NCBI RefSeq assembly: GCF_000719265.1
Contig: NZ_JOFL01000016.1
Location: forward strand, 1-64,000
Reading direction: 5' to 3'
Origin: Streptomyces roseoverticillatus
GTDB taxonomy: Bacteria; Actinomycetota; Actinomycetes; Streptomycetales; Streptomycetaceae
DNA length: 64,000 nt
Part shown: positions 34,307 to 43,739 of the stretch, one piece after another
Numbering within the stretch: the stretch's first letter is position 1
Layout: each line of letters starts with the position of its first letter
Position numbers and translations under genes: made by a program
Notes under the pieces: generated by a model
Told to the model about the DNA's origin: nothing
The model's input: only the letters and a program-made list of their open reading frames with translations
The model's database searches: none

Positions 34307-34552
34307 ATGCCGGCTATGAACGCAGGTCGGAACGGTCCTCCTCTGGTCAGGTGCCCGCACTGCCGCAACGCGATGTGGTGGGACGTGACGTACCCGTACA
34401 AGCCGACGTGGTACTGCTCCGTGTGCGGTTTCCCGTCGGACCGGCAGCGCAGCGCCCACGCCGCTCCGCCGCGGTGCCCGGAGGGATGTGCGAGCGCCGT
34501 GATCCAGACCGGCGACGACGGAACCCGGACGTTCGTCTGCCACCGCAAATAG
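34307..34552 (+). CDS. small zinc-ribbon-like protein
   Basis: A predicted 81-residue protein with Cys pairs at 16/19 (CPHC) and 37/40 (CSVC), and further Cys at 57, 61 and 78, spaced as in zinc ribbons. GGGG lies four bases before the ATG at 34307, and an ATG three codons later is an alternative. No known family is evident. The competing open frame on the minus strand shows no such pattern. The Cys spacing is the main reason to call it a gene. Confidence 0.6.
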   Translation: MPAMNAGRNGPPLVRCPHCRNAMWWDVTYPYKPTWYCSVCGFPSDRQRSAHAAPPRCPEGCASAVIQTGDDGTRTFVCHRK

Positions 34553-34591
34553 GAAGCCGGCGACCGACTGCGGAGCCCTGTCGCCCGGTCC

Positions 34592-34597
34592 TACAGT
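34592..34597 (+). promoter_or_regulatory. -10 box TACAGT, probable leaderless promoter
   Basis: TACAGT ends six bases before the methyltransferase ATG, and no Shine-Dalgarno is present. Confidence 0.5.
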
Positions 34598-34603
34598 GAC
34601 CGC

Positions 34604-35413
34604 ATGGCGACCGAAGGGGACGACCGGGCACGGCGGCATGTGTTCGGTGACGACGCCGAGCAGTACGACTCGGCGCGGCCGGGCTATCCGGGCCGGCTGG
34701 TCGAGGACGTCCTGGGCTTCGCCGCCCTTCCCGCGGGCGCGCCCGCCGTCGAGGTCGGCGCCGGGACCGGCAAGGCGACGCTCGCCTTCGCCGCGCGCGG
34801 CACCCCGGTGACCTGCGTCGAGCCGGACGCGCGGATGGCGCGGGTGCTGCGGCGCCGCTGCACGGGGATGCCGCACGTCGCCGTCGAGGTCGCCGACTTC
34901 GAGACCTGGCGCCCGGACCGGCCCTACGGGCTGCTGTACTGCGCCCAGGCCTGGCACTGGGTGGACCCGGCGGTGCGGTGGGCACGGGCGAGGACGGCCC
35001 TGCGGCCGGGCGGGGCGGTGGCCCTCTTCTGGAACCACTGGCACCTGGAGGACCGCCGCCTGGCCGGGCGGTTGACGGCCCTCCACGCCCGGCACGGGCT
35101 GGACGTACCGCCCTACACCATCCTCGACCCGCGCCCCCGCCCGGCCCGGCTCGGCCCGCAGGCGCGGCAGTGGCGCGAGATGGAGGCGGACGGCGGCTTC
35201 GCCGGCATGGAGCACCGGCTGTACGAATCGGCGCACGAACGCTCCCCGTCCGGGCTGATCGAGCTGCTCGCCTCCTTCTCCGGCTACCGGGCGCTCCCGG
35301 CGGCGGTGCGCGAACGGCTCCTGCGGGACGCGGCCCGGGTCGTGGAGGAGGACGGCGGAAGTCCCGGGGTGAGGGTGACGAGCAGCCTGTTCCTGGCGCG
35401 GAGCCGGGCCTGA
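34604..35413 (+). CDS. class I SAM-dependent methyltransferase
   Basis: A 269-residue methyltransferase of the type-11 group. Motif I is VEVGAGTGKATLAFA, followed by the acidic VTCVEPDARMARVL and the post-motif LLYCAQAWHWVDP. The N-terminal FGDDAEQYDSARPGYP is common to small-molecule methyltransferases. The acceptor is unknown. The last codons and the stop lie in the first unit of a tandem repeat. Confidence 0.88.
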   Translation: MATEGDDRARRHVFGDDAEQYDSARPGYPGRLVEDVLGFAALPAGAPAVEVGAGTGKATLAFAARGTPVTCVEPDARMARVLRRRCTGMPHVAVEVADFETWRPDRPYGLLYCAQAWHWVDPAVRWARARTALRPGGAVALFWNHWHLEDRRLAGRLTALHARHGLDVPPYTILDPRPRPARLGPQARQWREMEADGGFAGMEHRLYESAHERSPSGLIELLASFSGYRALPAAVRERLLRDAARVVEEDGGSPGVRVTSSLFLARSRA

Positions 35414-35510
35414 CACCGGGCGGTGTCCGGTGCCGGGCCTGACACCGGGCGGGTCCGGTGCCGGGCCTGACACCGGGCGGGTCCGGTGCCGGGCCCGGCC
35501 CGGGCGGGGT
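35403..35510. repeat. 28-29 bp tandem repeat across the methyltransferase stop codon
   Basis: Units at 35403-35431, 35432-35459 and 35460-35487 share the landmarks GCCGGGCCTGACACCGGGCG and GTCCGGT, and a partial fourth unit follows. Each unit contains an in-frame CCTGA, and the first provides the stop of the methyltransferase. It lies between convergent genes, and GC-rich arms within it could fold as terminators. Confidence 0.85.
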
Positions 35511-35521
35511 TCCGGCAGTGC

Positions 35522-37480
35522 CTACGGCACGTGCACCAGCGACGGCACGCCCAGCCCGCGTGGTGCCGTGGGCTTGGTGTGCCCGCCGCCCGATGTGGCG
35601 CGGGCGAAGGCCCCGTAGCCGCCGACGAGCGGCAGGCTCGCCGAGGTGTCGTGGAGGTCCACCGTGACGTGCGGGGTGGTGGAGGCGGGTTCGATGAGGC
35701 CCGCGTCGGTGCCGGCGACGATCAGGGCCAGGCGGTGGCCCGCCGGGACGACGTGATCGGTGGCGGCGAGGTCGAGCGTCATGGCGTAGGGCTCGCCGGG
35801 GGTCAGGGGGCCGCCCTTGCCCGAGCCGTCCCAGTGGCCGAGGTCGGCCCAGCCGCGGCTGAAGACGGTGTGGCCGACCTGGGCCTTCGACGCCTCGGTG
35901 CGCTTGTAGCAGGCGCTGTCACCGGTGGTGCCGCTGCCCCAGCAGGTGCGGTCGGCCAGCGTGCGGATGCCCTCGCCGGAGGCCGCGTAGTCGCGGATGG
36001 TGGCGGGCCCGAGGTCCACGAGGACGGCGGACAGGTGGGCGGAGGAGGTGGACGGGGTGACGGTCAGGCTCACCGTCGACGAGCCGGAGAGCCGCAGCTC
36101 TCGGGTGAGCGGCGGGGTGACGAAACCGGCCTTGCCGGGCGTGGGCTTGTCGATGTCCGTGGCCCAGTTGCTCTCGTTCAGCTTCGGGTCGTCGGTGAAC
36201 GCGGCGGTGGCGCCCTGCGGCGCGGGCTTCAGACCGAGCGTGCCGACGCCCGCGACGGGTCCGGCGGCCGGGCGCAGCGTGGTCGTACGGGTGCCGGCCG
36301 GCGGCCAGGCGCGGTCGGTGGACCACTGGTCGGGGGCGCGCTCGACGTCGGCCACGGGCTCGCGCTCGATGCCGTTGTCGTAGCCGAGGAGGTAGTGGTC
36401 GAACCAGCGGTGGAGGGTGGTCACCCAGGCCTCGCGGCGGAAGTCGAACGGGTCGACGTGGCCGGTCTGGGAGAGCCAGACCTTGCGCTCGACGCCGTTC
36501 TCCGCGAGGGCGTCCCACCACTGGCCGAAGTGCTTGGTTCGTACATTGAGGTCCTGCATGCCGTGGACGGCGAAGACGCTGGCGCGCACGTTCCCGGCGT
36601 CCTTGACGTAGTCGCGGTCCTCCCACAGGGGGGTCTGATCGCCGTTGCGCGGGGCGCCCTCCACGAGCGCGCGCTGTACGGCCTGGCAGCGGCCGCGGGC
36701 CTCCGGGCTCTCGATGCCGTTGGAGAGACCGTCAGGCCCGCCGTCGTAGAGGGCCGCGCCCTGGGCGAAGTAGTAGTCGTACCAGGAGCTGATGGCGCCG
36801 ATGGGGACGATGGTCTTCAGGCCTTCGACGCCCGTCGCGGCGACGCCGTTGGCGATCGTGCCGTCGTAGCTCTTGCCGATCATCCCGACGGCCCCGGTGG
36901 TCCAGCCGGCCGTTGCCGCGCCGGTCCCGCCGCGCGTGGTGTAGCCGCGCGCCCGGCCGTTCAGCCAGTCGACGACGGCCTTGGCGGACTGGATGTCGGA
37001 CCGGCCGCCGATGTCGACGCATCCGTCGGAGCGGTTGGTCCCCGCGAGGTCGACCAGGACGACGGCGTAGCCGCGCGGTACGAAGTAGTTGTCGTAGTAG
37101 AGCGGGAACTGGACCGGCCGGCCCTGTGCGTCGTACGTCTTCTTCTGGCTCTCGTTGCCGCGGCCGCAGCACGAGTAGTACGGGCTGGCGTCCATGATGA
37201 CGGGGACGCGCCTGCCCTGCTCCGCCGCCTCCCGCGGCCGGATGATGTCCACGGCGACCCGGTCGTTCCGGCCGTCGCCGTCGGCGTCGACCCGGGTGTC
37301 GACCCAGACGGATTCGCGGACGGCGCGGTCGTACGAATAGACCGGTGCGCTCTCTCCGCGGCGTGCCGGGGCGGCCTGCGCGCCGCCCGGCGGCGACACG
37401 AGAACCGTCAACAGGGCGGCCACGGCCGCCAGTACGAGTGAAGCCCAGGGTATGCGGGAAACCCGCCGGTGTCTGATCAC
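35522..37480 (-). CDS. secreted S15-family Xaa-Pro dipeptidyl-peptidase-like hydrolase
   Basis: A 652-residue exported protein starting at GTG, with a signal peptide (RIPWASLVLAAVAALLTVLV then AQAAPA). It belongs to the CocE/NonD, peptidase S15 family. The nucleophile serine lies in GMIGKSYDGTIANG, the acid in VHGMQDLNV and the His in QTGHVDPFD. The C-terminal jelly-roll domain (about 400-640) is the family's galactose-binding-like domain. It likely cleaves prolyl dipeptides or esters outside the cell. The divergent gene is another secreted peptidase. Confidence 0.92.
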   Translation of the reverse strand: MIRHRRVSRIPWASLVLAAVAALLTVLVSPPGGAQAAPARRGESAPVYSYDRAVRESVWVDTRVDADGDGRNDRVAVDIIRPREAAEQGRRVPVIMDASPYYSCCGRGNESQKKTYDAQGRPVQFPLYYDNYFVPRGYAVVLVDLAGTNRSDGCVDIGGRSDIQSAKAVVDWLNGRARGYTTRGGTGAATAGWTTGAVGMIGKSYDGTIANGVAATGVEGLKTIVPIGAISSWYDYYFAQGAALYDGGPDGLSNGIESPEARGRCQAVQRALVEGAPRNGDQTPLWEDRDYVKDAGNVRASVFAVHGMQDLNVRTKHFGQWWDALAENGVERKVWLSQTGHVDPFDFRREAWVTTLHRWFDHYLLGYDNGIEREPVADVERAPDQWSTDRAWPPAGTRTTTLRPAAGPVAGVGTLGLKPAPQGATAAFTDDPKLNESNWATDIDKPTPGKAGFVTPPLTRELRLSGSSTVSLTVTPSTSSAHLSAVLVDLGPATIRDYAASGEGIRTLADRTCWGSGTTGDSACYKRTEASKAQVGHTVFSRGWADLGHWDGSGKGGPLTPGEPYAMTLDLAATDHVVPAGHRLALIVAGTDAGLIEPASTTPHVTVDLHDTSASLPLVGGYGAFARATSGGGHTKPTAPRGLGVPSLVHVP

Positions 37481-37565
37481 GGCCGGACCGTAACGCCGCC
37501 GGGGCCGGAAACAGAAGGGGTGAAGGCGGCTTCAGGAGTTGACGGCCGTCCCGCCTCATGACGCG

Positions 37566-37585
37566 CACATGTCGATCACATGTCG
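37566..37585. promoter_or_regulatory. direct repeat CACATGTCG between divergent peptidase genes
   Basis: CACATGTCG occurs at 37566-37574 and again at 37577-37585, an 11-base period that puts both copies on one face of the helix. They are about 90 bases upstream of the M1 peptidase start. They may be a regulator site shared by the divergent peptidase genes. Confidence 0.4.
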
Positions 37586-37667
37586 GAAGGCGCCATGGAC
37601 ATACCCGCGTGGTTGGTGAGTACATAGGCTTCGAGTGATCGTTCTCCTCTACGAGTTGGAGTGTTTC

Positions 37668-39179
37668 GTGCGTCAGAGACTCATCGTTCCGAGCACGGCC
37701 GCTGCCGCCTTCCTGCTGCTCGCGGTCCCGGCCTCGGCGGCGGACGCCACGCCCGGCGCCCCCGGTGCCGGGGACTCGTACTACCCGGACGCCGGCAACG
37801 GCGGCTACGACGTCTCCCACTACGACCTGCGGCTGAAGTACCAGCCGAAGACGGACCGGCTGGAGGGCACGGCGACCCTGCTCGCCACCCCCACCCAGGC
37901 ACTGTCCCGCTTCAACCTCGACTTCACGCTCGACGTGAGCGAGGTCCTGGTGGGCGGCAAGAAGGCGGCGCACAAGCTGACCGGCGCCCACGAGCTGGAG
38001 ATCACGCCCGCCGGGCCGCTGGAGAAGGGCAAGCCCGTCAGCGTCGTGGTCCGCTACAGCGGCGTCCCCTCCGCCGTGAAGATCAACGGCTATTCGGCGT
38101 GGAAGCGCACCCCCGACGGCGGGGTCGTCGCCCAGGAGCCGGAGTCGGCGGCCTGGTGGTTCCCGAGCAATGACCACCCCACCGACAAGGCCACGTACGA
38201 CATCTCCGTGTCCGTGCCGGACGACGTCCAGGCCATCAGCAACGGCGTCCTCGCCTCCCAGTCCTCCAAGCTCGGCTGGACGCGCTACAACTGGCGCTCC
38301 ACCAAGCCCCAGGCCAGCTATCTGACGACCCTCGCCGTCGGCAAGTTCGACATCACCACGGACACGACGGCGAGCGGCCTGCCCGTCGTCAACGCCTACA
38401 GCAAGGACCTCGGCGACAACCTCTCCTCGGCCAAGGCCAGCATCGAGCGCACCGCCGAGATCACCGACTGGGAGAGCACGGTCTTCGGCCCGTACCCCTT
38501 CACCGCCGTCGGCGGGTACGTGCCGAACGTGACGTCCTCCTACGCCCTGGAGACCCAGACCAGGCCCTTCTACAGCCCCTCGTCGTTCGCGAGCGGCGCC
38601 AACCAGTCGATCGTCGTGCACGAGCTCGCCCACCAGTGGTTCGGTGACAGCGTCTCCGTCAAGGACTGGCGCGACATCTGGGTGAACGAGGGCTTCGCCA
38701 CGTACGCCCAGTGGCTGTGGTCGGAGAAGGAGGGCGAGGGCACCGCCCAGGAGCTCGCCGAGTACGTCTACAACAGCCTCCCCGCCGACAACGCCTTCTG
38801 GAAGGTCAAGCCGGGCGACCCGGGCGCGGACCGGCAGTTCGACCGCGCCGTCTACAACCGCGGGGCCGTCGCCCTGCAGGCGCTGCGCAACACCGTCGGG
38901 GACAAGACGTTCTTCTCGATCCTCAAGCAGTGGCCTACGGAGAACCGTTACGGCAACGCCTCCGTGCAGGACTTCGTGAAGTTCGCCGAGAAGGCCTCCG
39001 GCAAGCAGCTCGCACCGCTCTTCGACACGTGGCTGTTCCAGCCGTCGAAGCCGGCCACGCTGCCGGCTCCCGCCGCGGACGGCGGGGCCGCCAAGGCCAG
39101 GAAGTCCGTGACGTCCGGACTCATTCCGCCCAAGTCCTGGAAGCAGATCCAGGAGGCGGAGCGCGCCCACCGGCACTGA
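37668..39179 (+). CDS. secreted M1 family metallopeptidase
   Basis: A 503-residue exported zinc peptidase. The GTG start follows TTGGAG, and the signal peptide reads STAAAAFLLLAVPASAADA. The zinc motif is HELAHQWFGDSVSVKDWRDI with the distal glutamate in WVNEGFATYAQWLW. The GAMEN position reads ALETQT. It is a clear relative of the M1 enzyme that follows pls, with the same HELAHQWFG core, but sits 9 kb away in a divergent pair with the S15 peptidase. General extracellular peptide degradation is the simplest role. Confidence 0.92.
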   Translation: MRQRLIVPSTAAAAFLLLAVPASAADATPGAPGAGDSYYPDAGNGGYDVSHYDLRLKYQPKTDRLEGTATLLATPTQALSRFNLDFTLDVSEVLVGGKKAAHKLTGAHELEITPAGPLEKGKPVSVVVRYSGVPSAVKINGYSAWKRTPDGGVVAQEPESAAWWFPSNDHPTDKATYDISVSVPDDVQAISNGVLASQSSKLGWTRYNWRSTKPQASYLTTLAVGKFDITTDTTASGLPVVNAYSKDLGDNLSSAKASIERTAEITDWESTVFGPYPFTAVGGYVPNVTSSYALETQTRPFYSPSSFASGANQSIVVHELAHQWFGDSVSVKDWRDIWVNEGFATYAQWLWSEKEGEGTAQELAEYVYNSLPADNAFWKVKPGDPGADRQFDRAVYNRGAVALQALRNTVGDKTFFSILKQWPTENRYGNASVQDFVKFAEKASGKQLAPLFDTWLFQPSKPATLPAPAADGGAAKARKSVTSGLIPPKSWKQIQEAERAHRH

Positions 39180-39187
39180 CCGCGCTC

Positions 39188-39226
39188 GCGGCCCCGCCCC
39201 GTGCGCATCGCGCGGGGCGGGGCCGC
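39188..39226 (+). terminator. strong GC-rich terminator hairpin
   Basis: GCGGCCCCGCCCCG (39188-39201) pairs perfectly over 14 bases with CGGGGCGGGGCCGC (39213-39226), nine bases after the M1 peptidase stop. It separates this gene from the downstream regulator gene. Confidence 0.85.
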
Positions 39227-39304
39227 TGCCGGTTTCACGGCACCGGTGGCACAGCAATACTGTTCGACACCGACGGGTGCGGAACAGAGAGCGAGGTGCC
39301 GCCC

Positions 39305-40036
39305 ATGGCCACGGAGGCGGAGACGGGGACCGGCGAACCGGCCCTGACGGTGGACGAACTGGCCGCCCGGGCCGGGGTGACCGTGCGGACCGTGCGCTTC
39401 TACAGCAGCCGCGGGCTGCTGCCGCCGCCCGAGCTCGGCCCCCGCCGGGTCGGGCGCTACGGGCCCGGCCACCTCTCCCGGCTCGCCCTCATCGAGGAAC
39501 TCCAGCACCAGGGCCTCACCCTCGCCGCCATCGAGCGCTACCTCAACCGGCTCCCCGAAGGCCTCAGCGCCCACGACCTTGCCATCCATCGCGCCCTCGT
39601 GGCCTCCTGGATGCCCGACGAGGCCGAGGACACCAGCCGGGAGGAGCTGGAGCGGCGGGCGGGCCGCGCCCTGACCGAGGAGGACGTCGACCGGCTCGCC
39701 GCGATGAACATCCTGGAACGGGACGGCTCCGGCGACGGCTTCCGGGTCGACCCCGGCCTCCTCCACCTCGGCGTCCGGCTGCTGGACGTGCCGATCGCAC
39801 CGGAAGCGATCCTCGCCGCCCGGACGGTGCTCCTGGAACACGCCCGTGCCGCCGCACGGGAACTGTCGCGGCTCTTCCGCGACGAGGTCGAGACGCGGAC
39901 CCCGGACGTCGCGGCGATGAAGTCCCTGTCGGCCCACATGCAACCGCTCGTCATCCAGGCACTGGTCACGGCGTTCCAGCGTTCCCTGAACGAGGAGCTG
40001 CGGGCGGCGTACGGGGACGCCTCGGCGGCGGGCTGA
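39305..40036 (+). CDS. MerR family transcriptional regulator
   Basis: A 243-residue regulator with an N-terminal MerR helix-turn-helix and wing (LTVDELAARAGVTVRTVRFY, then GRYGPGHLSRLALIEELQHQG) and a long helical effector domain without the Cys clusters of metal sensors. GAGG lies eight bases before the ATG. It converges on the beta-oxidation operon and may control it, as MerR-type FadR-like regulators do in actinobacteria. That link is inferred from position only. Confidence 0.87.
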   Translation: MATEAETGTGEPALTVDELAARAGVTVRTVRFYSSRGLLPPPELGPRRVGRYGPGHLSRLALIEELQHQGLTLAAIERYLNRLPEGLSAHDLAIHRALVASWMPDEAEDTSREELERRAGRALTEEDVDRLAAMNILERDGSGDGFRVDPGLLHLGVRLLDVPIAPEAILAARTVLLEHARAAARELSRLFRDEVETRTPDVAAMKSLSAHMQPLVIQALVTAFQRSLNEELRAAYGDASAAG

Positions 40037-40083
40037 CAGCCGCGGTGGCCGGCGGTGCGGGCTGCCGTGGCCCGCGGCCGGTT

Positions 40084-40219
40084 CGGCACCGCCGGACATG
40101 TCCGTGGTGGCTGCTCGTCATTGCGGCGGAAAATTCCTGTTGCCGGCAACTGTTCGTTGCCGGCAAGGAACTGCCGCCGCCGCGGCGATCGACCCCCGCG
40201 GCGGCGACCGGCGGTGCCG
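40084..40219. repeat. inverted pair of the dispersed palindromic element
   Basis: Two element copies face each other between the convergent MerR and fadB genes: forward at 40084-40139 and reverse at 40165-40219. They flank two TTGCCGGCAA palindromes at 40140-40149 and 40157-40166. The whole 136-base block can fold into one long stem-loop. It could serve as a bidirectional terminator. Confidence 0.85.
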
Positions 40220-40234
40220 GACCGGCCGGCAGGG

Positions 40235-42394
40235 TCAGAACCGCTCCCCCCGCTCCGCCTTGTCCAGCAGCAGAGCCGACGGCTCGAACCGTTCGCCGTA
40301 CGTCGCCGCCAGCTCCCGCGCCCGCGTCACGAAGCCCCGCAGGCCGCCCTCGTAGCCGTTGATGTACTGCAGGGCGCCGCCCGTCCAGCCGGGGAAGCCG
40401 ATGCCGAGGATGGAGCCGATGTTGGCGTCGGCGACGGACGTCAGGACGCCTTCCTCCAGGCAGCGGACCGTGTCCAGCGCCTCGGAGAACAGCATCCGCT
40501 CCTTCATGTCCTCGAAGGGGACGGCCGCGTCCGTCCGCGTGAAGTGCTCGCGCAGCCCCGGCCACAGCCCGGCCCGCTTGCCGTCCGCGTAGTCGTAGAA
40601 GCCGGCGCCCCCGCTGCGGCCCGTGCGGCCGAACTCCTCGACCATGCGGTCGATGACCGCGTCCGCGGGGTGCGGCGTCCACGTCCCGCCGTCCGCCTCC
40701 ACCGCGCGCCGGGTCTCCTCGCGGATCTTCCGGGGCAGGGTGAGGGTCAGCTCGTCCATGAGGGAGAGCACCTTCGCCGGGTAGCCGGCCTGCGCGGCGG
40801 CCTGTTCGACGGAGGCGGGGTCGGCGCCCTCGCCGATCATGGCCACGCCCTCGTTGATGAACCGGCCGATGACGCGCGAGGTGAAGAAGCCGCGCGAGTC
40901 GTTGACGACGATGGGTGTCTTGCGGATCTGCCGGACGAGGTCGAACGCGCGGGCGAGCGCCTCGTCGCCGGTGCGCTCCCCCTTGATGATCTCGACGAGC
41001 GGCATCTTGTCGACGGGCGAGAAGAAGTGCAGGCCGACGAAGTCCGTGGGCCGCTCGACACCCTCGGCGAGAAGGGTGATCGGCAGCGTGGAGGTGTTGG
41101 AGCACAGCAGCGCGTCGGGCGCGACGACCTGCTGGATCTCCTGGAAGACCTTCTGCTTGAGCGCGGGGTCCTCGAAGACCGCCTCGATGACGGCGTCGCA
41201 CCCGGCGAGGGCGGCGACGTCCGCGGTGGGGGTGATGCGGGCGAGCAGGGCGTCCCGCTTCTCCTCCGTGGTGCGGCCCTTGGCGAGCGCCTTGGCCAGC
41301 AGGCCCTCGGAGTAGGCCTTGCCCTTGCGCGCGGCCTCTTCCGACACGTCCTTGAGGACGACGTCGATGCCGGCCCTGGCGCAGGCGTAGGCGATGCCCG
41401 CGCCCATCATGCCGGCGCCGAGGACGGCGACCTTCCGTACTTGGCGGGGGGCCACGCCCTGCGGGCGGCTGGCACCGGAGTTGACGGCCTGGAGGTCGAA
41501 GAAGAACGCCTGGATCATGTTCTTCGAGGTCTGCCCGACGACCAGCTCCGTGAAGTAGCGGGCCTCGATGACCTGCGCGGTCTCGAAGTCGACCTGGGAG
41601 CCCTCGACCGCGGCGGCCAGGATGTTGCGCGGGGCCGGGTAGGGCGCGCCGCCGAGCTGCTTGCGCAGGTTGGCGGGGAAGGCCGGCAGGTTGGCGGCGA
41701 AGCGGGGGCTGGCCGGCGTGCCGCCGGGGATCTTGTAGCCCTTGACGTCCCAGGGCTGCTGCGACGCGGGGTGCGCGTCGATGAAGGCCCGGGCCTTGGC
41801 CAGGAGTTCATCGCGGTCGGCGGCCACCTCGTGGACGAGCCCGGCCTCCAGGGCGCGCCGTGCGTCGTACTGCGTGCCCTGGAGCAGCACCTTCAGCAGC
41901 GCGTCGGTGATGCCGAGGAGCCGTACCGTACGGGTGACGCCGCCGCCTCCGGGCAGCAGGCCGAGGGTGACCTCGGGAAGGCCGATCTTCGTGCCGGGGG
42001 CGTCGAGCGCGATGCGGTGGTGGCAGGCGAGGGCGATCTCGTAGCCGCCGCCGAGAGCCGCGCCATTGACGGCGGCGACGACGGGCACGCCGAGGGTCTC
42101 GATGCGGCGCAGGTCGCGCTTCATGGTCATGCCCGCCTCGAAGACGCGCTGCGCGTCGGCGGGGGTCGCGGCGATCAGCTCGCGCAGGTCGCCGCCGGCG
42201 AAGAAGGACTTCTTCGCGGAGGTGAAGACGACACCGCGGACCGTGTCCTTCTCGGCCTCCAGGCGGTCCGCGACCGCGGTGAGGGAAGCCTTGAAGGCCT
42301 GGTTCATGGTGTTGGCGGACTGGGTGGGGTCGTCGAGGGTGAGGGTGACGATGCCGTCCGCGTCGCGGTCGTAGCGGATGGTGGATGCGGTCAT
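40235..42394 (-). CDS. fadB: FadB-like multifunctional enoyl-CoA hydratase/3-hydroxyacyl-CoA dehydrogenase
   Basis: A 719-residue bifunctional beta-oxidation enzyme. The N-terminal crotonase domain has [27 protein letters not shown] and the catalytic glutamate region [16 protein letters not shown]. The NAD-binding dehydrogenase domain has [19 protein letters not shown] and the catalytic [16 protein letters not shown]. The C-terminal dehydrogenase domains follow. It hydrates enoyl-CoA and oxidises 3-hydroxyacyl-CoA. It is the last gene of a four-gene operon, 67 bases after the thiolase. Confidence 0.96.
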   Translation of the reverse strand: MTASTIRYDRDADGIVTLTLDDPTQSANTMNQAFKASLTAVADRLEAEKDTVRGVVFTSAKKSFFAGGDLRELIAATPADAQRVFEAGMTMKRDLRRIETLGVPVVAAVNGAALGGGYEIALACHHRIALDAPGTKIGLPEVTLGLLPGGGGVTRTVRLLGITDALLKVLLQGTQYDARRALEAGLVHEVAADRDELLAKARAFIDAHPASQQPWDVKGYKIPGGTPASPRFAANLPAFPANLRKQLGGAPYPAPRNILAAAVEGSQVDFETAQVIEARYFTELVVGQTSKNMIQAFFFDLQAVNSGASRPQGVAPRQVRKVAVLGAGMMGAGIAYACARAGIDVVLKDVSEEAARKGKAYSEGLLAKALAKGRTTEEKRDALLARITPTADVAALAGCDAVIEAVFEDPALKQKVFQEIQQVVAPDALLCSNTSTLPITLLAEGVERPTDFVGLHFFSPVDKMPLVEIIKGERTGDEALARAFDLVRQIRKTPIVVNDSRGFFTSRVIGRFINEGVAMIGEGADPASVEQAAAQAGYPAKVLSLMDELTLTLPRKIREETRRAVEADGGTWTPHPADAVIDRMVEEFGRTGRSGGAGFYDYADGKRAGLWPGLREHFTRTDAAVPFEDMKERMLFSEALDTVRCLEEGVLTSVADANIGSILGIGFPGWTGGALQYINGYEGGLRGFVTRARELAATYGERFEPSALLLDKAERGERF

Positions 42395-42461
42395 GTCCGG
42401 GGCTCCGTGATGTGTGGCGTGACGGGAAGGGGCGGGACCGGGGAATGCCGGCCGGTCGCGC

Positions 42462-43676
42462 CTACACCCGTTCCACCACCGTCGCGACCCCCATGCCGCC
42501 GCCCACGCAGAGGGTGACCAGGCCGTACCGCCCGTCCCGGCGTTCGAGTTCGTCGATGACGGTGCCCAGCAGCATGGCGCCGGTGGCCCCGAGCGGGTGG
42601 CCGAGGGCGATGGCGCCGCCGTTGACGTTGATCTTGTCGAGGCCGGTGCCCATCTCGCGGGCGAAGTGCAGCACGACGGCCGAGAAGGCCTCGTTGACCT
42701 CGATGAGGTCGATGTCGTCGATGGTCAGGCCCGCCTTGGCGAGCGCCTTGCGGGAGGCGGGGGCCGGGCCGGTGAGCATGATGGTGGGGTCGGAGCCGGA
42801 GACGGCCGCGGAGACGATGCGGGCGCGCGGGGTCAGGCCGTAGCGCTCGCCGGTCTGGCGGTTGCCGATGGCGACGAGGGAGGCGCCGTCGACGATGCCG
42901 GAGGAGTTGCCGGCGTGGTGCACGTGGTCGATCTTCTCGACCCAGTGGTACTGCTGCAGGGCCACGGCGTCGAAGCCGCCCGCCTCGCCGATCGCAGCGA
43001 AGGAGGGCTTGAGCCCGGCCAGGGTCTCGACGGTGGTGCCGGGGCGGGGGTGCTCGTCCCGGTCGAGGACGACGAGGCCGCTGCGGTCGCGCACGGGGAC
43101 CACGGAGCGGTCGAAGCGGCCGTCCTTCCAGGCGGCGGCCGCGTTCTCCTGCGAGCGGGCGGCGAAGGCGTCCACGTCGGCGCGGGTGAAGCCGCCGAGG
43201 GTCGCGATGAGGTCGGCGCCGATGCCCTGGGGCACGAAGTTGACGTCGAGGTTGGTCATGGGGTCGTTGAACCAGGCGCCGCCGTCGGAGCCCATCGGCA
43301 CCCGGGACATCGACTCCACGCCGCCGGCGAGGACGAGGTCCTCCCAGCCGGAGCGGACCTTGGCGGCGGCCAGGTTGACGGCCTCCAGGCCGGAGGCACA
43401 GAAGCGGTTCTCCTGGACGCCGGCGACGGTGTCGGGCAGCCCGGCGGCGATGGCCGAGATCCGGGCGATGTCGGAGCCCTGGTCGCCCAGGGGGCTCACG
43501 ACGCCGAGCACGATGTCGTCGATCGCGGCCGGGTCCAGGCCGGGGAGGCGGCGCCGGAGCTCGTGGATGAGGCCGACGACGAGGTCGACGGGCTTGGTGC
43601 CGTGCAGGGCGCCGTTGGCCTTGCCGCGGCCGCGCGGGGTGCGGATCGCGTCGTATACGTACGCTTCGGTGCTCAA
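42462..43676 (-). CDS. fadA: acetyl-CoA acyltransferase (thiolase, FadA-like)
   Basis: A 404-residue thiolase that cleaves 3-ketoacyl-CoA. The acylated cysteine is in [17 protein letters not shown], and the C-terminal motifs are [18 protein letters not shown] and TLCVGGGMG. The best start is a TTG (43674-43676) with AAAGG nine bases upstream, as no ATG or GTG fits as well. It pairs with the following fadB as the usual thiolase/multifunctional-enzyme partners. Confidence 0.95.
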   Translation of the reverse strand: MSTEAYVYDAIRTPRGRGKANGALHGTKPVDLVVGLIHELRRRLPGLDPAAIDDIVLGVVSPLGDQGSDIARISAIAAGLPDTVAGVQENRFCASGLEAVNLAAAKVRSGWEDLVLAGGVESMSRVPMGSDGGAWFNDPMTNLDVNFVPQGIGADLIATLGGFTRADVDAFAARSQENAAAAWKDGRFDRSVVPVRDRSGLVVLDRDEHPRPGTTVETLAGLKPSFAAIGEAGGFDAVALQQYHWVEKIDHVHHAGNSSGIVDGASLVAIGNRQTGERYGLTPRARIVSAAVSGSDPTIMLTGPAPASRKALAKAGLTIDDIDLIEVNEAFSAVVLHFAREMGTGLDKINVNGGAIALGHPLGATGAMLLGTVIDELERRDGRYGLVTLCVGGGMGVATVVERV

Positions 43677-43739
43677 GGTCGTGGGCCTTTCGGGGCGGGG
43701 CGGTGGCGGGAGCGGCCGGTGGGGCCGCCCGGGGGCGGA

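Noticed and set aside
34165..34548. A 127-codon minus-strand frame opposite the zinc-ribbon gene
   Set aside because: The plus-strand frame has regularly spaced Cys pairs and a ribosome-binding site, while this one has neither.
35403..35510. Possible CRISPR array
   Set aside because: The units are contiguous with no spacers and no cas genes are nearby. It is a simple tandem repeat.
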